A stretch of DNA of 64,000 bases from Eutreptiella sp. 'Long Island Sound 2002' (GCA_964036045.1 OZ038381.1:117325790-117389789), one strand, 5' to 3'. Shown: positions 1 to 10,945, numbered from the stretch's first letter. The notes: generated by a model not told the origin, from the sequence alone. A program made the numbers and translations.

Positions 1-392
1 CCCCAGCCAGGACTGGCGGGGTAAACGAAACCCGCACCCAACCGCCAACCGGACCCAAACACAAACGCCACACGACAGTAGGAAACCCAGTGCCCACAGC
101 CCGGGCACTGAGGCAGCCCGTGCCATGCAGGTGACCCGGCCAAACGAGATCCGGAGACCGGGGGTAAGGCTGCATCCTAAGGCCTGCGCTGCTTTGGGAC
201 TCGAGGCGGAGCGTGCGACACCCAAGCGCCTCGGAACCCTAGTACCAAGAACGTGCATGCACGCCTTGGGAACGGGATACGCCAGGAAGTCCGGTGAACC
301 CCTAGGGTTCCGCCCAAAGGAGGGGACGTGCGCAAGCACGGGGGCACACCCTCCCGGCGAGACAAGCATGTCACGCTGGCGGCGATCAGCGG
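1..392 (+). mobile_element. 3'-tail fragment of a T-poor element (E3)
   Basis: The first 21 bases match, on the opposite strand, the monomer of the minisatellite at 18435-20545. From about base 60 to 391 the sequence matches the reverse complement of 18062-18400, with shared blocks around the GCCCGGGCA, GTGACCCGGCCAAACGAGA and CCGCCCAAAGG motifs. The fragment is therefore the end of a minisatellite array plus the 3' tail of an E2-type element, here in + orientation. The homology stops at GATCAG (about 391), where chromovirus pol begins. E2 instead continues for about 175 bases to a terminal (ACCT)n tail. I see no gene here; the frame that opens at 328 only becomes meaningful after 393. Confidence 0.7.
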
Positions 393-2409
393 CGTCGCCA
401 ACAAGAACCCTCCAGATCGTGGGAGGTTTGGCACAGCGAGGATCAAGCTGAAGCCGAACCCCAAGATCTATCGTCATCGGGAGTACCAACTTCAGGGCGA
501 TTGGGCCGAGGCCATGAAGAAGCTGTTGGCCGAATTCATTGAGCGGGGATGGATCGAACCCTCCGACAGTGAGTGGGCCAGCCCAGCCTTCATCGTGCCC
601 AAGAAGGAGAAGGGCGAGTGGAGGTTGGTGGTTGATTACAGAGGTTTGAACGAGCAGACCGAGCACGACTCGTACTCGCTTCCCCTGATCGACTCCATCC
701 TCCAAAAACAACAGAAAAAGCGGATCTTCACGCTGTTGGACCTGAAACACGGTTATCACCAGATGCCGCTACACCCGGACTCCAGGTCCTGCACAGCGAT
801 GTCCACGCCGCTTGGGCCCATGCAGTGGAAAGTGGTGCCTATGGGCGCCAAGAATGGCAACGCCGCTTTTCAGCGCATGATGGAGGACCTTTTCGGTCCT
901 GTTCGGGACTGTGCCGATCCCTTCGTGGATGACATTATCATCGGGTCCGGCACGGAGAACATGACTGAGGACGAGCTCATCGATGCGCATGAGAAGGATC
1001 TGCGCCGAGTGCTCAGCGAGCTGGACAAGCACAACACGGTGTGCAAGCCCACCAAAGCCTCACTCTTCGTGAAGGAAGTGGAGTTCGCGGGTCACGTGGT
1101 TGGTCACGGGCAACGCCGTCCCATGCCTGGGAAGCTGGCGTACCTGCACCACTGGGAGAAGCCCCAGACCATCAGCGAACTCCGGTCCTTCATGCCGTTC
1201 TGCAATTACTATTGGGGCTATGTCCCGATGTATGCAGAACTCTCGGGGCCGCTGCACAAGATGCTGCAGGTGGGGAAGTTTGATGGCCGGAAGGGGAGCA
1301 AGAAGAAGCTTGCCTGGACCCCTGAGGCCGAAGATGCGTTCAGCCGCCTGAAGGAGCGACTCCTGGGGCAGCTGGGGCTATTCCTGGTGGACCCGCACAA
1401 GGGATTCGTGCTACGGACGGACGCCTCGGACTATGCTGTAGGTGCAGTCCTCGAGCAGATCCGGGACGACGGGTCACACGTACCCGTGGCGTTTTGGAGT
1501 CGGATCCTGGCCGAGGGCCAACACCGCACCTGGACCGCGAGGGAGAAGGAGACGTACGCCATTGTTTGTGCGCTCAGGAAGTGGTCTGGCCACATCGGAT
1601 TGCAACCAGTGGTGGTTTGCACGGACCATCAGTCCTTGCAGAGCTGGCACAAGGAGCACGTCGACACCCCCTCGGGACTGGCGGCAAGGAGGGCCCGATG
1701 GCATGAAACGTTCGCCAAGTTCGACCTCAGCGTTGTATACGTCCCGGGGAAGGACAACACTGTGGCAGATTGCCTCAGTCGATGGGCCTACCCCGCGGGC
1801 AAGGCCTGGATGGACATATCCAGCCATGTGGACGCCGAGGAAACCGAGGAGGTCAAGCGCATCATCGAGATGGAGAAGGCCATGGAGCAAGAGGGGGTCA
1901 AGTGGTTTGTGGTGATGGCAAACCGTACGGACCTGGCCAAGTTCCGGGGTGCCCGCGTCCAAGCTATTCGAGAGGAAACCCTCGAGCAATGGATGGTGGC
2001 CCCTGTAGAGCTAGTCAGGTCGGTGCTCACAGAGGACTGGTCGGATGACTACGCGGCATCCAAGCACTGGAGCAATCACTGGAATGCCGTGAGCGCCCCG
2101 TCGGACGACGAGTGGCCTGAGGGCTTGACCGAGGATGGGGACAAACTGTTCCTCAAGGACAAGCTACTGGTCCCTGAGAACCGAGTGGAGGAGCTCATTG
2201 ACCACTGGCACAACGCCCAGCTCATGCATCCTGGTCGGGACAAGATGCAGCAGGACCTGGAGTGGCGCTTCAAGTTCCCACCGGGGTACTACGCCATCCT
2301 GGACAAGTACTGCAGCGACTGCGCCGTGTGTCGGGCCACGAAGAGCCCCAACCACTATACCGGAGGCCCCTATGCGGTCCGTGGCCATGGATGTATTCGC
2401 CATGCCTGA
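393..2409 (+). pseudogene. pol: Chromovirus pol fragment: RT, RNase H, integrase N-terminus (copy 1)
   Basis: The open frame runs from 328, but codons before 393 are foreign tail sequence, so its GTG start is an artefact of the fusion. Seen in order: RT fingers with VVDYRGLNEQ (about 630), the FVDD form of the YxDD active site (922-933), the RNase H domain with TDASDYAVGAVLEQ (about 1420) and TDHQSL (about 1625), then an integrase HHCC zinc finger whose CSDCAVC pair lies near 2315. The family copies RNA into DNA and integrates it. A 29-nt deletion at 2356/2357, between short CT repeats, shifts the frame, and translation ends at 2409. Compared with copies 2 and 3, the remaining RT and RNase H sequence is well preserved. 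Confidence 0.88.
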
Positions 2410-3451
2410 GGTCACCGTGGAAGGAGAGACCTACGACTGTGTCATCCTGGCAGTCCCTGGCAAGAAGTCCAAGAAGAAGGACAAGAAGGACAAGCATGGA
2501 GTGGGGCTGCAGGCCAAGACCGTGGCTAATGCCATGATCAGGCATTGGCTCACAATTTTTGATGTCGCGGCTGTCATCTGCAGCGATCGGGGCAGTCAAT
2601 TTGTGGGGACGTGGTTCAAGACGATGTGCAAGCACATGGGTATTCGGCACGCCAAGATGTTCGAGAAGTTCGGCCAGCTGCACATCGACGAACCGGGCCG
2701 GAATCGGTATAATTCGCTGTGGAGAGTACTCCAAGCGTATCACGACCTTCCAGGACCCACTGGACTGTCGCCCCATCGTATCCTGTTCCTACGGGAGCGA
2801 GTCTCACGCACTCTCCCGTGGTTGAACCACCGCAAAGTGGCCCGGGATGCGAACGCTATGATGGCTGAGGCGGACGACACGGCGGCCAAGGTGTGCAAGG
2901 CACTTCAGGACGAGCATGACAAGAGGGCCAAGTACTTCAAGCAGGGAAAGGTCCAGAAGTATGCTCTCCAAGACACCGTGTGGGTGGAGCGGCACCACAA
3001 GGATGTCCTGTCCAGGCATCGGCAGGCATCTTGGTATGTGCCGGGGGTAATCGTGCGGAAGGTCGGGCACGATGTGTATGCGGTTCGTGTGGGGGATAAC
3101 AAGATCCTGGACCGCGACCATACCCACCTTCGTCCCCGAGCACGAGACCTCAGCGGACGTCCCGTCACCTTCCAGTTCACGGCTGGCGATGTGGACTCGG
3201 ACGACGAGGGTGAGGACGACGACTTCACCGCCGAGAAGATCCTGGCGGACAAGCCGGACCCGGGGACGCCTGGGGGGAGGCTTTATAAAGTCCGTTGGAA
3301 GGAATTCGCCGCATCCAGGGATTCGTGGGAGCCTCTGAGCAGCTTTGTGCCGAGGTACACCACGGTTTGGATGGACTACCTGAAGAAAAAGAACATTTCT
3401 TTGGATGTCAAGGACGTGTTGGTCCATTCAATGGCTGCAGTAGCACCGTAA
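2357..3451 (+). pseudogene. pol: Chromovirus pol fragment: integrase core and chromodomain (copy 1)
   Basis: This frame picks up after the 29-nt deletion and is open to a TAA at 3449-3451. It holds the middle of the integrase core (ICSDRGSQFVGTW near 2575), the integrase C-terminal region (WVERHHKDVLSRHRQASWYV near 2980) and a chromodomain near 3285-3400 with YKVRW and DSWEP. Two in-frame deletions remove VDRHSRYFVA-equivalent residues (10 codons, including the first catalytic Asp strand) and 18 codons around the catalytic Glu (YHS-SNGRAEV region). Both edges carry short repeats. The integrase would therefore be inactive even if the frame were intact. Chromodomains of this kind are known to steer integration toward marked chromatin. 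Confidence 0.88.
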
Positions 3452-3715
3452 TGGATCCCCCTTGGCATTTTTCTTTTTTCTTGTGCTTGGAAGATGGGTG
3501 AGGGCGTTCATCCGGGGACTTTTGGGCCTTCATTGGCCATATACCCCCTTCACTCGATCTCCACATATATATTTCCTCACCCCTCTCTTGGGGCATGGGG
3601 GACGCCTACGACGTGTGTGGGGCCTCCATGTGTCCTTGGGACATGGGGGGGGGGGTTGGAGCCCGTTGGGGTCCTCCCGTCCTCTCTTCAATGACTTCTG
3701 AGCGGTAACAACGCT

Positions 3716-3728
3716 CTGAGAAGGGGGG
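3716..3728 (+). other. Polypurine tract, chromovirus copy 1
   Basis: CTGAGAAGGGGGG lies immediately before the LTR start TGAAGCC. The same 13 bases precede the 3' LTRs of copies 2 and 3, as expected for the plus-strand primer of an LTR retrotransposon. Confidence 0.85.
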
Positions 3729-6085
3729 TGAAGCCGGTTCGGACCCCCGTGGCAATCTTGGGGTCACTTGGGGTGTGTATCTATGTGCCCGCAAGCCGCC
3801 ATTGGCTGATATCATACTCTCCCATCCTCCTGCCTTAACCCGATGTGATAGTGTGATAGGTTTGGCCATTCCGGCTATGAGCGGCCATATTCAGTACCGA
3901 GGCGCCGCCAGCGGAGATTTATATATCGGAATATCAGGAATCAACAGGGTTTTATTATCATAATGTTTCCGTAATTTTTCAGCCTTTCGTTCTGATGGTC
4001 AATGTATCGGCGACTGTCAGTTGGCTCGCGATTTTGCGGTAACCGATTGGTTAACTGTTATTTCCAGATATTTTGGCGGAAACTCCGATGAAGGGTCAGA
4101 TTTCATCAGTAAAGGGTTCGTTGCTTCCTCAATTTTCTAAATATGCACTCGAAATTTTAATCTGAATTTTTCGCGATGTCGAAATCGGATTTTCGACTTC
4201 GACATCGCCGCACTTGATTTGGTCTTCTTCGAGTGGTCATACTTCTTTCCCTATGCCCGAATCAGGTTTCCCTTACATCTGCCACCCATTTGACTTGAAG
4301 ATATAAGGGAAACAAAAGTGATACGTGGGACCACTTTGAAGAGCCATATCTACGCGTGAGTGTGAGGAAAGAGAATAAGAAAGGTTGCGTTGCAATCGCC
4401 TTAGTCCCAACTTTTCTTCAGTAGGGTCCAACACCTTGGGTCATCACACACACCCGTTGTATAATGGGATCATGGTCAACATGGTAGAAACTCGTTTATA
4501 ACTTGTTGACCATGTGTCTGGACGTGATATTATGACTTTCGAGTGTAGCGCATGAGTCTTGCGGTTGCATGGCATCTTTCCTTAGGTTCCCACGTCCATT
4601 CAACCCAAAGTTATGACCATGGAGGGGCATGGCATACCATGGTGGGAGCCAATATTAAGGCCTATGTGTGATATTGGTAGTATATGTCTTGATATGCTGA
4701 TGCCCATGTTATATATCTTCGTGTGGCCGAAGAGATGGGGAGCCACACGTAACAAGGGCTTTGCCCATGTCCCAATTGTGGAATTCAAAGCGCTAGACTA
4801 AGTCTACCGCGTATGTATTGCTCATGGTATGTTTGGCAAAGAGATCCATGAGTGCACTCCCGTTTTCATGGGGCATGTAGATATGAGTGGCGAAGGTATC
4901 TGCATTCGCCAGATTGGGGATCCAAGTGGGGGAATTGTTAGCAAATAGTTCCAATCATTTGTATATTGAACCATGCGCGGATATCATGGGTGAGCATAGA
5001 GATATACTATCATGACAACTTTGTATATGGGCATGTTTTCATGTTTTTGACCTCAATTTTTGCTCATTTTTGCATTTCGTGTACTTACCCGGTCGGCAAA
5101 CAGCAAGAAGCCTATGGGGAGTCGAACCATGGTACGTTGTTTATATGTTCGCATATGCTTTGGAGTTGTACACCACCATATGCCGGATCGTGTACTCCAT
5201 TTGGCTTGGCGCACGAAGGATTACAAGAATTGGTCTCAAGACCATGGGCTGACTTGGGCAGTGTGTGGCGCCCATATCGGAAGGGGTTTCGAGAGTAAGG
5301 TGGGGATGTACATGGGCATTGACCTTTGGTCTCTATCCTCCATGAATACTACACCTCGATTCCATGCATGCTCTGAGCCTTCTGATATGTGTTAACTTCA
5401 ATTTTGAGCATATATTTGATATATGGCCAATATGGTGTGAATTGGCAGTTTTTTGGTGTGTTATGAGTTCAAACTCATGGGGCATATCTCTAAGCCCATT
5501 CGACTCCAAGTCCAACCAAGGTTATGTCAGGGTAGGGCATGGTCCTGAGTGCCACTCTAGGCCATGACACGCCACCTCTTCATTGGGCTAGGACTTATTG
5601 GCTTGGGAGTGAACACATTTTTGGGGTTTATGTAATGACTTGTGACATATGGCATTCAGCCATCTCATTTGACCTGGTTCAGGGCAATATGTTGGTGAGT
5701 CAAGGGAAGGTCTTGAGTCCCGGGAATGAGGGATTTATGGCTGTGAATGTGTATGTTTACCTCTTTCCCCAGCTTTGCTTTATTTGTGTTCATATGCCAA
5801 TTTCAGGGCTTTCTTCCTTGGTGCAATTCTTGTACATGCCCGCCACCGTGGGACGACCGGTGTGCTGAACGGAAGCCCGCGGCGTGTATTGGATTGTGGA
5901 TTGGGTTATTGCTATACTTGTGGGATCTGGTTGCTGTTCAGGGTTGAAGGAGGATTGTATTTTCTATATTTTTGGATTTTGGACCCTGGATTTTGAGAAA
6001 TGCAAGCGCTGATCCGGAGCAAGTCAGCAGGGATTACAGGCGGAAGGGGCACAGCAGGGGCCGGTCCTGGTAGGGACCTTCTTTA
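3729..6085 (+). repeat. 3' LTR of chromovirus copy 1
   Basis: The LTR starts TGAAGCCGGTTC after the polypurine tract and ends GGGACCTTCTTTA at 6085, where it stops matching the family. Its length of about 2.36 kb is long for this superfamily. A CCAAT box in reverse (ATTGG, 3801-3805) and a TATA-like TTTATATAT (3918-3926) sit in the first 200 bases and are conserved in the other LTRs. The middle resembles the copy 2 LTRs more than those of copy 3. The rest is AT-richer than the flanking DNA and shows no coding potential I trust. Confidence 0.88.
3801..3926 (+). promoter_or_regulatory. Putative LTR core promoter (CCAAT and TATA boxes), copy 1
   Basis: ATTGG (reverse CCAAT) at 3801-3805 and TTTATATAT at 3918-3926 are spaced about 115 bases apart. 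The same pair recurs at the matching places in the other LTRs (for copy 3 at about 30858 and 30975; for copy 2 on the minus strand at about 45005 and 44887). Conservation of both boxes suggests the element's RNA starts shortly downstream. The start site itself is not visible. Confidence 0.5.
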
Positions 6086-7079
6086 GGCTGGCAGGCTAGC
6101 AGGCGCTGCGGCTTGCCGAGGTCACTGTGGAAGCGGGTGGGTGATGGTCCCAGCGCCGCGGTCATCTCGGGGGGGGGGGAGGGGGGGCGTCCCCTGGCCT
6201 GGCAGGGGGGGTACAGGGCTGGCGTCCCCCGGCTGGTCACCGGCACTCTGCTGGCTCGGGGGGGGGGAGCGGGTCGCGCCAGGGTAATGCAGTCCCTCTG
6301 CTCCCTACCGGCGCCCCGCCGCATTTCTGGGCTGCGCCGCCCGACCGGCGGCTGCGGGGGCAGGCTTGGGGGCCTAGGCTCAGGCCCCCACCACGGTTGG
6401 GTTTTCCTGCGTGTCTGGGGGCGGTCATTGTCGTCCGGTCCGCTTGGCACCGGCGCGCCGGCCTGTGTCGGGGGCCAGAGCTCATTCGGGGGCGCTCTCC
6501 CCTGTGCCCTGTGACGTGCGAGTGGCTGGGGGAGGGTGTGCGGCAGGGTGTCCTCATGCACTCCTTGCCTCGACCAGCCCGGCTGCCGGTTGCCGGGGGC
6601 CCTTGGGCTTGGGCGTGTTTGGTGTCCTCCGGCGCCGGCTGAGGCCCGGGGGATTAGCAGCTGGCGGGTCAGTCCCTACCGTCGTGCGCACCCGCGTGCC
6701 GCGTGCTGCTGGTCGCCTGTTACGGTCAGGTTCGGTCGGGGCGCCCCTCCCTCTGTGTGCCCTGGCGTGCAAACAGCCAGGGGGGGGCTTGGGGGCTGGG
6801 AGGGTGAGCACCGGCTCCGGGGGTCGGTGCCCGTCAGGGGAGCACTCCTGGTCCCTGGCCCGTGCCCTCCATCCCTGCTAGCCGTCCAGGGGCCCAGCCC
6901 ACTTGGCGCCGGGTCATCGCCTTGGCCTTCGCCCAGGGTTCCCCCTGCCACCCGCGTTGCCGGTTTCGCGTTGCGCAGTGCCGTGGGGGGGGGGGGGCGG
7001 CAGGGCGGCTGGGCGCGCTCCACCTGGGCCTGGTGTTCGTGGGCGCTGGGGGCGGCAGCCCGGGCCAGCTGTCAGTAGT
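6086..7079. other. G/T-rich spacer with poly-G runs; no gene seen
   Basis: The LTR family sequence stops at 6085. What follows is G-rich and A-poor on the + strand, with runs of 8-10 G near 6170, 6185, 6260, 6780 and 6985. The strand bias flips at about 7080, where C/A-rich sequence begins. The block could be a minus-strand fragment of the same T-poor element class, but I see no diagnostic motif. Open frames here follow from composition. The runs could form G-quadruplexes. Confidence 0.5.
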
Positions 7080-7081
7080 CA

Positions 7082-7480
7082 GTGGTCAGCTGGTCAGAGA
7101 GACTCCATTGCCGCGCGCGCCCGTCTGAGGCCCTGTACAGAGGACTGGACACCCTCACAGACTGGAACCCAACCCACACCATCGCACAGCACGCCGAATG
7201 GCTGGCGCAGTCCCCGGCGACCCAGCAACTCACCACCGTCCTCAAGCAGACGGAGGTGCTCGAGGCAGTCCGCAGGGGACTCGTCCCCACTGCCGTCTAG
7301 ACCTTGCTAGGCACCCACGCGGAGGACCCCAAGGCCACGGCGGCGCACATGCAGCGGTCGGCCGTTGCCAAGACGGCGGAGCAGCTCACATACCGCACCC
7401 ACAAATACCTGCAGCATGCGGCAACCCTGCCCCCAACAGACCAAGCCAACCTCCTCAAACTCCTGTTCTACCAACCATGA
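7082..7480 (+). pseudogene. Short helical ORF at the 5' end of E1, function unknown
   Basis: One frame runs from 7082 to a TGA at 7478-7480, interrupted by TAG at 7298-7300. Sequence on both sides of the TAG reads like one alpha-helical protein: HAEWLAQSPATQQLTTVLKQ before it and HMQRSAVAKTAEQLTYRTHK after it. There is no ATG near the start. The same frame, after another TGA at 7493-7495, becomes the long ORF that follows. I recognise no family. In T-poor DNA open frames are cheap, so confidence rests on the amphipathic pattern only. Confidence 0.35.
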
Positions 7481-7495
7481 GAACCTACCCCGTGA

Positions 7496-10400
7496 CATAC
7501 CAACACGGAACCCCCACCACGTCTACACACCGTCCACCCAGCACAGCACTGGCACAGCACACACGGGCGCCACAGGCACCGCACACGCTCCCACCAGCAT
7601 GCGCGCGCCACCAGCCCCAATCCCCCCACGCCGCCGTCCGTCCACAGGTACCACCAACCACCAGCCACCGCATGTCCCCTCTGCGTTAGCCGGCGGCTAC
7701 CACAGACAGCCCTGCCCTGCAACCCAGACCACTGGGTCTGCCTGGGAGCCGCGCACCGCCTCACCCACTGCCCCCACTGCGGGGACCTCAACCCCCGCCA
7801 CCGCGAACGGCCCGCAGCCCCAGCCGCACCCCCCCCCGCCAGCCACCCCAGCTTCTTCGGGTTCCTCACCGACACCCTCCGGGACCAACTGGGAGGGTGC
7901 TACGTGGCGGACGCGGCGGATCACGCATGGACCATAGCCGTGGCCACGGGCAACACACCCCCGCCCCCCCACAGCCCACCCCTACGCCACAGCGGAGGCG
8001 GCTTTAACGTGGCGGCCCGCCACATCCTCCTTGTCCTGTACCTCCACCACCGAGACCTACACCTCCCAGACCCACAACTCCCGGCCCCCCAAGCAGCAGC
8101 CCTGACGCCGGAAGCGTGGGCCGACACGGCACCAGAGGAGATAGCAGTCTACCTCCGAATCACTTGCCGCCGGTTCAAACACGCCCTCGGCGGACGGCAA
8201 GGAACACCTTACCCACTCAGCGCACTCCTCTACCCGGCACACCACCCCCACCCCGCACAACAGAAGCCCCCGGAGGGCTGGGCGTCTTTTCGGGACGCCC
8301 ACCTGGCCGCCCCCAACGAGGCCACCGCCACGCGGATGGGCCTCACGGGCCCGGAAGCCTACGTCAGAGGCCTCAAGACCAGCCTCCAAGAGGCACACCG
8401 CTGGCACGCCCGCTCCCCGTCGCCCCCACGGGGACAGGGGGGTTCACCCGCCCCCGACACCCACCAGGCCAAGAAGACCAAGACAGGTCAGGGGGCCCGC
8501 CAACGCGCCCGCCAGCAGGGCGCGACGCCCCGACCAAGGCCCGGGTCCAGCCACACCGCACCGCCCCACGCCCAGACCCCCAGGGCACACCAACAACACC
8601 GCCACCGCCAGCGCCCACCACCACCACCGTACCGCAGCACCCAAACCCTGCAGCCCAGTCAGCCACCACCGCCCACACACGTCCACACCATGCCAGGACC
8701 ACCGTACGCGCAGAGCCCGGGGACATGGCACCACCAACACCACCACCACACCCCCATCTCTCCCAACCCCTACCCCCTAATGCCCCCATGCTACAGCGAC
8801 CCCCACCAGCTACATCCCCACCACGCCCCAGCACAACCAGGCCCCGCGAACCACCCACCCCACATAGCGCACATCACCGCACCACACCATCACGTATTCC
8901 ACCACCACCAGCCCCTGCCACCACACCCACCAACGCCGGGGTACCACACACAACCGGCACACCCTCCACACCACCACCACGCGGTCCAGCACCACCCGCC
9001 GCCCCCGCTACACGGGCCCACGACATACGAGCCACGGTACACCCCCATGGACCCGCGAGGAGCCGGGCACGCACACCAGCAACACCAGGGCCTAGTAGGA
9101 GCGCCCCACCACCACCAACAGCCCCCCCACCCACACCCCATACCAGCGAGCACCATCCACCAGCAGCCACCCATCACATACGGACCACAGCCCCACCCGG
9201 GGGCTCGTGCGGCCGCCTCCCGCCCGCACCCCGGCACCACAACCAGTCAAGAACCGCAAGGGCCACACGGCGCACACACGCAACACCCACACGACCAACA
9301 GGGACGCCCGGACCCCCAGCCAGCACAACACCCACCCCCGCCCCCCCCACCCCACCACCACCAGCAGCCCCCCCACCCACGTCCCATACCAGCGAGCACC
9401 ATCCACCAGCAGCCACCGAATACATACGGACCACAGCCCCACCCGGACGCCCATGCGGCCGCCTCCCACCCACACCCCGGCACCACAACCAGTCAAGAAC
9501 CGCAAGGGCCGCACGGCGCACACACGCAACACCCACACGACCCACAGGGACGCCCAGACCCCCAGCCAGCACAACACCCACCCCCGCCCCCCCCACCACC
9601 AACAGCGCCACCCCCACACCACCCCCCCCCGCCCCCCACCCGAGACCAGGCCACGGACACAACACGCGGCAGCCAGCACCAGCCAATTGACGTCGATACC
9701 CCCGCCGACACACGCCACCGCGAATCCCCCCTCCCGCGACCGCCACAAGAGACCCCATCACCGGACCCCACGCGCGACAACGACGACCACCCCCCCCAAC
9801 CCACACCACCCCCCCCATCACACCCCGCACCACCAGTCGCCGCACCGGCCGAACCCTACGCCCTACACAACCCCGCAGCGGTACGGCAGCACCTCCGGGG
9901 ACTCGGGGAACAGGACGTCGTGCTGTACCTCCGCACCTCCGGCACCAGCACCCCCATCCGGGCGGCCACCCTGGTCCAGGCGGCCACCCTGGGGGAAGGC
10001 GTCAGAGACTTCCTCTTCGACGCCTTCCTCCACGTCGCCCGACACGAGCGCCCCCCACGCGCCACCCCAGACGGCGAGAGCCCGCCCCCCACGGGGAGCC
10101 GGATCTGGGTGCCCCCCATCGACTGGGGGCGACACCTGGTCGGACACCCCGTGCCGGAGCGGGACAGCACCCAGGGCCGCACCCGCTACCGCGAGCCCAA
10201 CATGGCCCACCCCCCACCCGACGCCACCCCTGACAGCACCAAAGAGTGGGAGCGGGAAACATGGGTAACCCGGATGGCCTCCCTGAGCAACTTCCGGCAC
10301 CACGTCCCGGGGGACATCCCCACCCCCGACGAGCAGCAGCCAGCCCCCTCTACGTACATGACCCTCATGTACAATCTGCACTACACCCTCTCCACCACCA

Positions 10401-10945
10401 CCTACGACGCACCCACAGACCACTGGGTGGTACACGGCACCGACTCCCTCCTCCCCGCCGACTACACCCCCCCCACACACAAACCAGGTCCCGACACGTA
10501 CGCCAGGGGGGACGACCCGGACGACCCCCACATCTGGGGCACGTGGGCACCCGAATCCCTGGACACGCTGCTCTCCATCCGCAGCGGCTACCAGGGCCTT
10601 GGTAGGGCGATGTATTGCCTCGCCAAGTGGACCCAACGGACCTGGGGGATCCCCACGGACCGATGGGTGTGGGTGGTCACGCTGCGCCCCCAGCAGAGGG
10701 AAGCCCCCCCAAACCGCAGGGGACCCACCCCCCCACGCCCCACCACCCTACAACTATGCCCGTACATGATGGCAGCCCGCCTCATGACGCTGCTATGGCC
10801 GGGCCCCCACACCCCCACCCAAAACTACCCCCATCTCACAGAGGAGGACATGCCCGGCATCCGGCGATGCTTCTTCCGGACCCTCGACTACCTCCAGCAA
10901 ACACACCCCCACGTCCTGGAGCAGATATGGCCACCCCCTCGGTAA
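7496..10945 (+). CDS. Long ORF1-like protein with RING-like cluster and His/Pro-rich middle
   Basis: The frame is open from 7496 to TAA at 10943-10945 (1149 codons) with no ATG at the front; a GTG at 7904 would exclude the zinc cluster. Near the start a cross-brace-like series C-x2-C-x11-C-x3-H-x2-C-x9-C-x2-C (7673-7780, ending CPHC) resembles a RING finger with one ligand displaced to a His. A folded-looking block follows (RHILLVLYLHHRDLHL, EEIAVYLRITCRRFKHALGG). Then come about 450 residues rich in His, Pro and Gln, including an 82-residue tandem repeat. The C-terminal 370 residues look globular again (DVVLYLRTSGTSTPIRAATL, TWGIPTDRWVWVVTL). I recognise no family for this part. A gag-like or ORF1 role is inferred from position. 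Confidence 0.45.
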   Translation, partial: HTNTEPPPRLHTVHPAQHWHSTHGRHRHRTRSHQHARATSPNPPTPPSVHRYHQPPATACPLCVSRRLPQTALPCNPDHWVCLGAAHRLTHCPHCGDLNPRHRERPAAPAAPPPASHPSFFGFLTDTLRDQLGGCYVADAADHAWTIAVATGNTPPPPHSPPLRHSGGGFNVAARHILLVLYLHHRDLHLPDPQLPAPQAAALTPEAWADTAPEEIAVYLRITCRRFKHALGGRQGTPYPLSALLYPAHHPHPAQQKPPEGWASFRDAHLAAPNEATATRMGLTGPEAYVRGLKTSLQEAHRWHARSPSPPRGQGGSPAPDTHQAKKTKTGQGARQRARQQGATPRPRPGSSHTAPPHAQTPRAHQQHRHRQRPPPPPYRSTQTLQPSQPPPPTHVHTMPGPPYAQSPGTWHHQHHHHTPISPNPYPLMPPCYSDPHQLHPHHAPAQPGPANHPPHIAHITAPHHHVFHHHQPLPPHPPTPGYHTQPAHPPHHHHAVQHHPPPPLHGPTTYEPRYTPMDPRGAGHAHQQHQGLVGAPHHHQQPPHPHPIPASTIHQQPPITYGPQPHPGARAAASRPHPGTTTSQEPQGPHGAHTQHPHDQQGRPDPQPAQHPPPPPPPHHHQQPPHPRPIPASTIHQQPPNTYGPQPHPDAHAAASHPHPGTTTSQEPQGPHGAHTQHPHDPQGRPDPQPAQHPPPPPPPPTAPPPHHPPPPPTRDQATDTTRGSQHQPIDVDTPADTRHRESPLPRPPQETPSPDPTRDNDDHPPQPTPPPPSHPAPPVAAPAEPYALHNPAAVRQHLRGLGEQDVVLYLRTSGTSTPIRAATLVQAATLGEGVRDFLFDAFLHVARHERPPRATPDGESPPPTGSRIWVPPIDWGRHLVGHPVPERDSTQGRTRYREPNMAHPPPDATPDSTKEWERETWVTRMASLSNFRHHVPGDIPTPDEQQPAPSTYMTLMYNLHYTLSTTTYDAPTDHWVVHGTDSLLPADYTPPTHKPGPDTYARGDDPDDPHIWGTWAPESLDTLLSIRSGYQGLGRAMYCLAKWTQRTWGIPTDRWVWVVTLRPQQREAPPNRRGPTPPRPTTLQLCPYMMAARLMTLLWPGPHTPTQNYPHLTEEDMPGIRRCFFRTLDYLQQTHPHVLEQIWPPPR
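9107..9598 (+). repeat. Two tandem 246-bp (82-codon) units inside the E1 long ORF
   Basis: Units 9107-9352 and 9353-9598 are in frame and nearly identical. Each encodes HHHQQPPHP, a TIHQQPP stretch, GPQPHP, TTTSQEPQGPHGAHTQHPHD and a poly-proline end. The second copy keeps the frame exactly, so the duplication does not break the protein. Confidence 0.85.

Larger units (their letters stand above)
393..6085 (+). mobile_element. Ty3/gypsy chromovirus copy 1, 5'-truncated
   Basis: This is the 3' part of a chromovirus: pol from just before the RT domain, 3' untranslated region, polypurine tract and a full 3' LTR. The 5' LTR, gag and protease are missing. The left breakpoint at 391-393 joins an E2-type tail to pol with a shared CAG. 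Pol is broken by a 29-nt deletion at 2356/2357. Further deletions relative to copies 2 and 3 are 30 nt at 2451/2452, 54 nt at 2656/2657 and about 115 nt near 3574. The LTR belongs with those of copy 2 rather than copy 3. The copy is dead: it has no gag and has lost the integrase glutamate region. Confidence 0.9.

Noticed and set aside
2451-2657. Spliced-out introns in copy 1 pol (30 and 54 nt)
   Set aside because: The missing segments do not begin GT or end AG under any alignment shift and their edges carry short direct repeats, so they are deletions.
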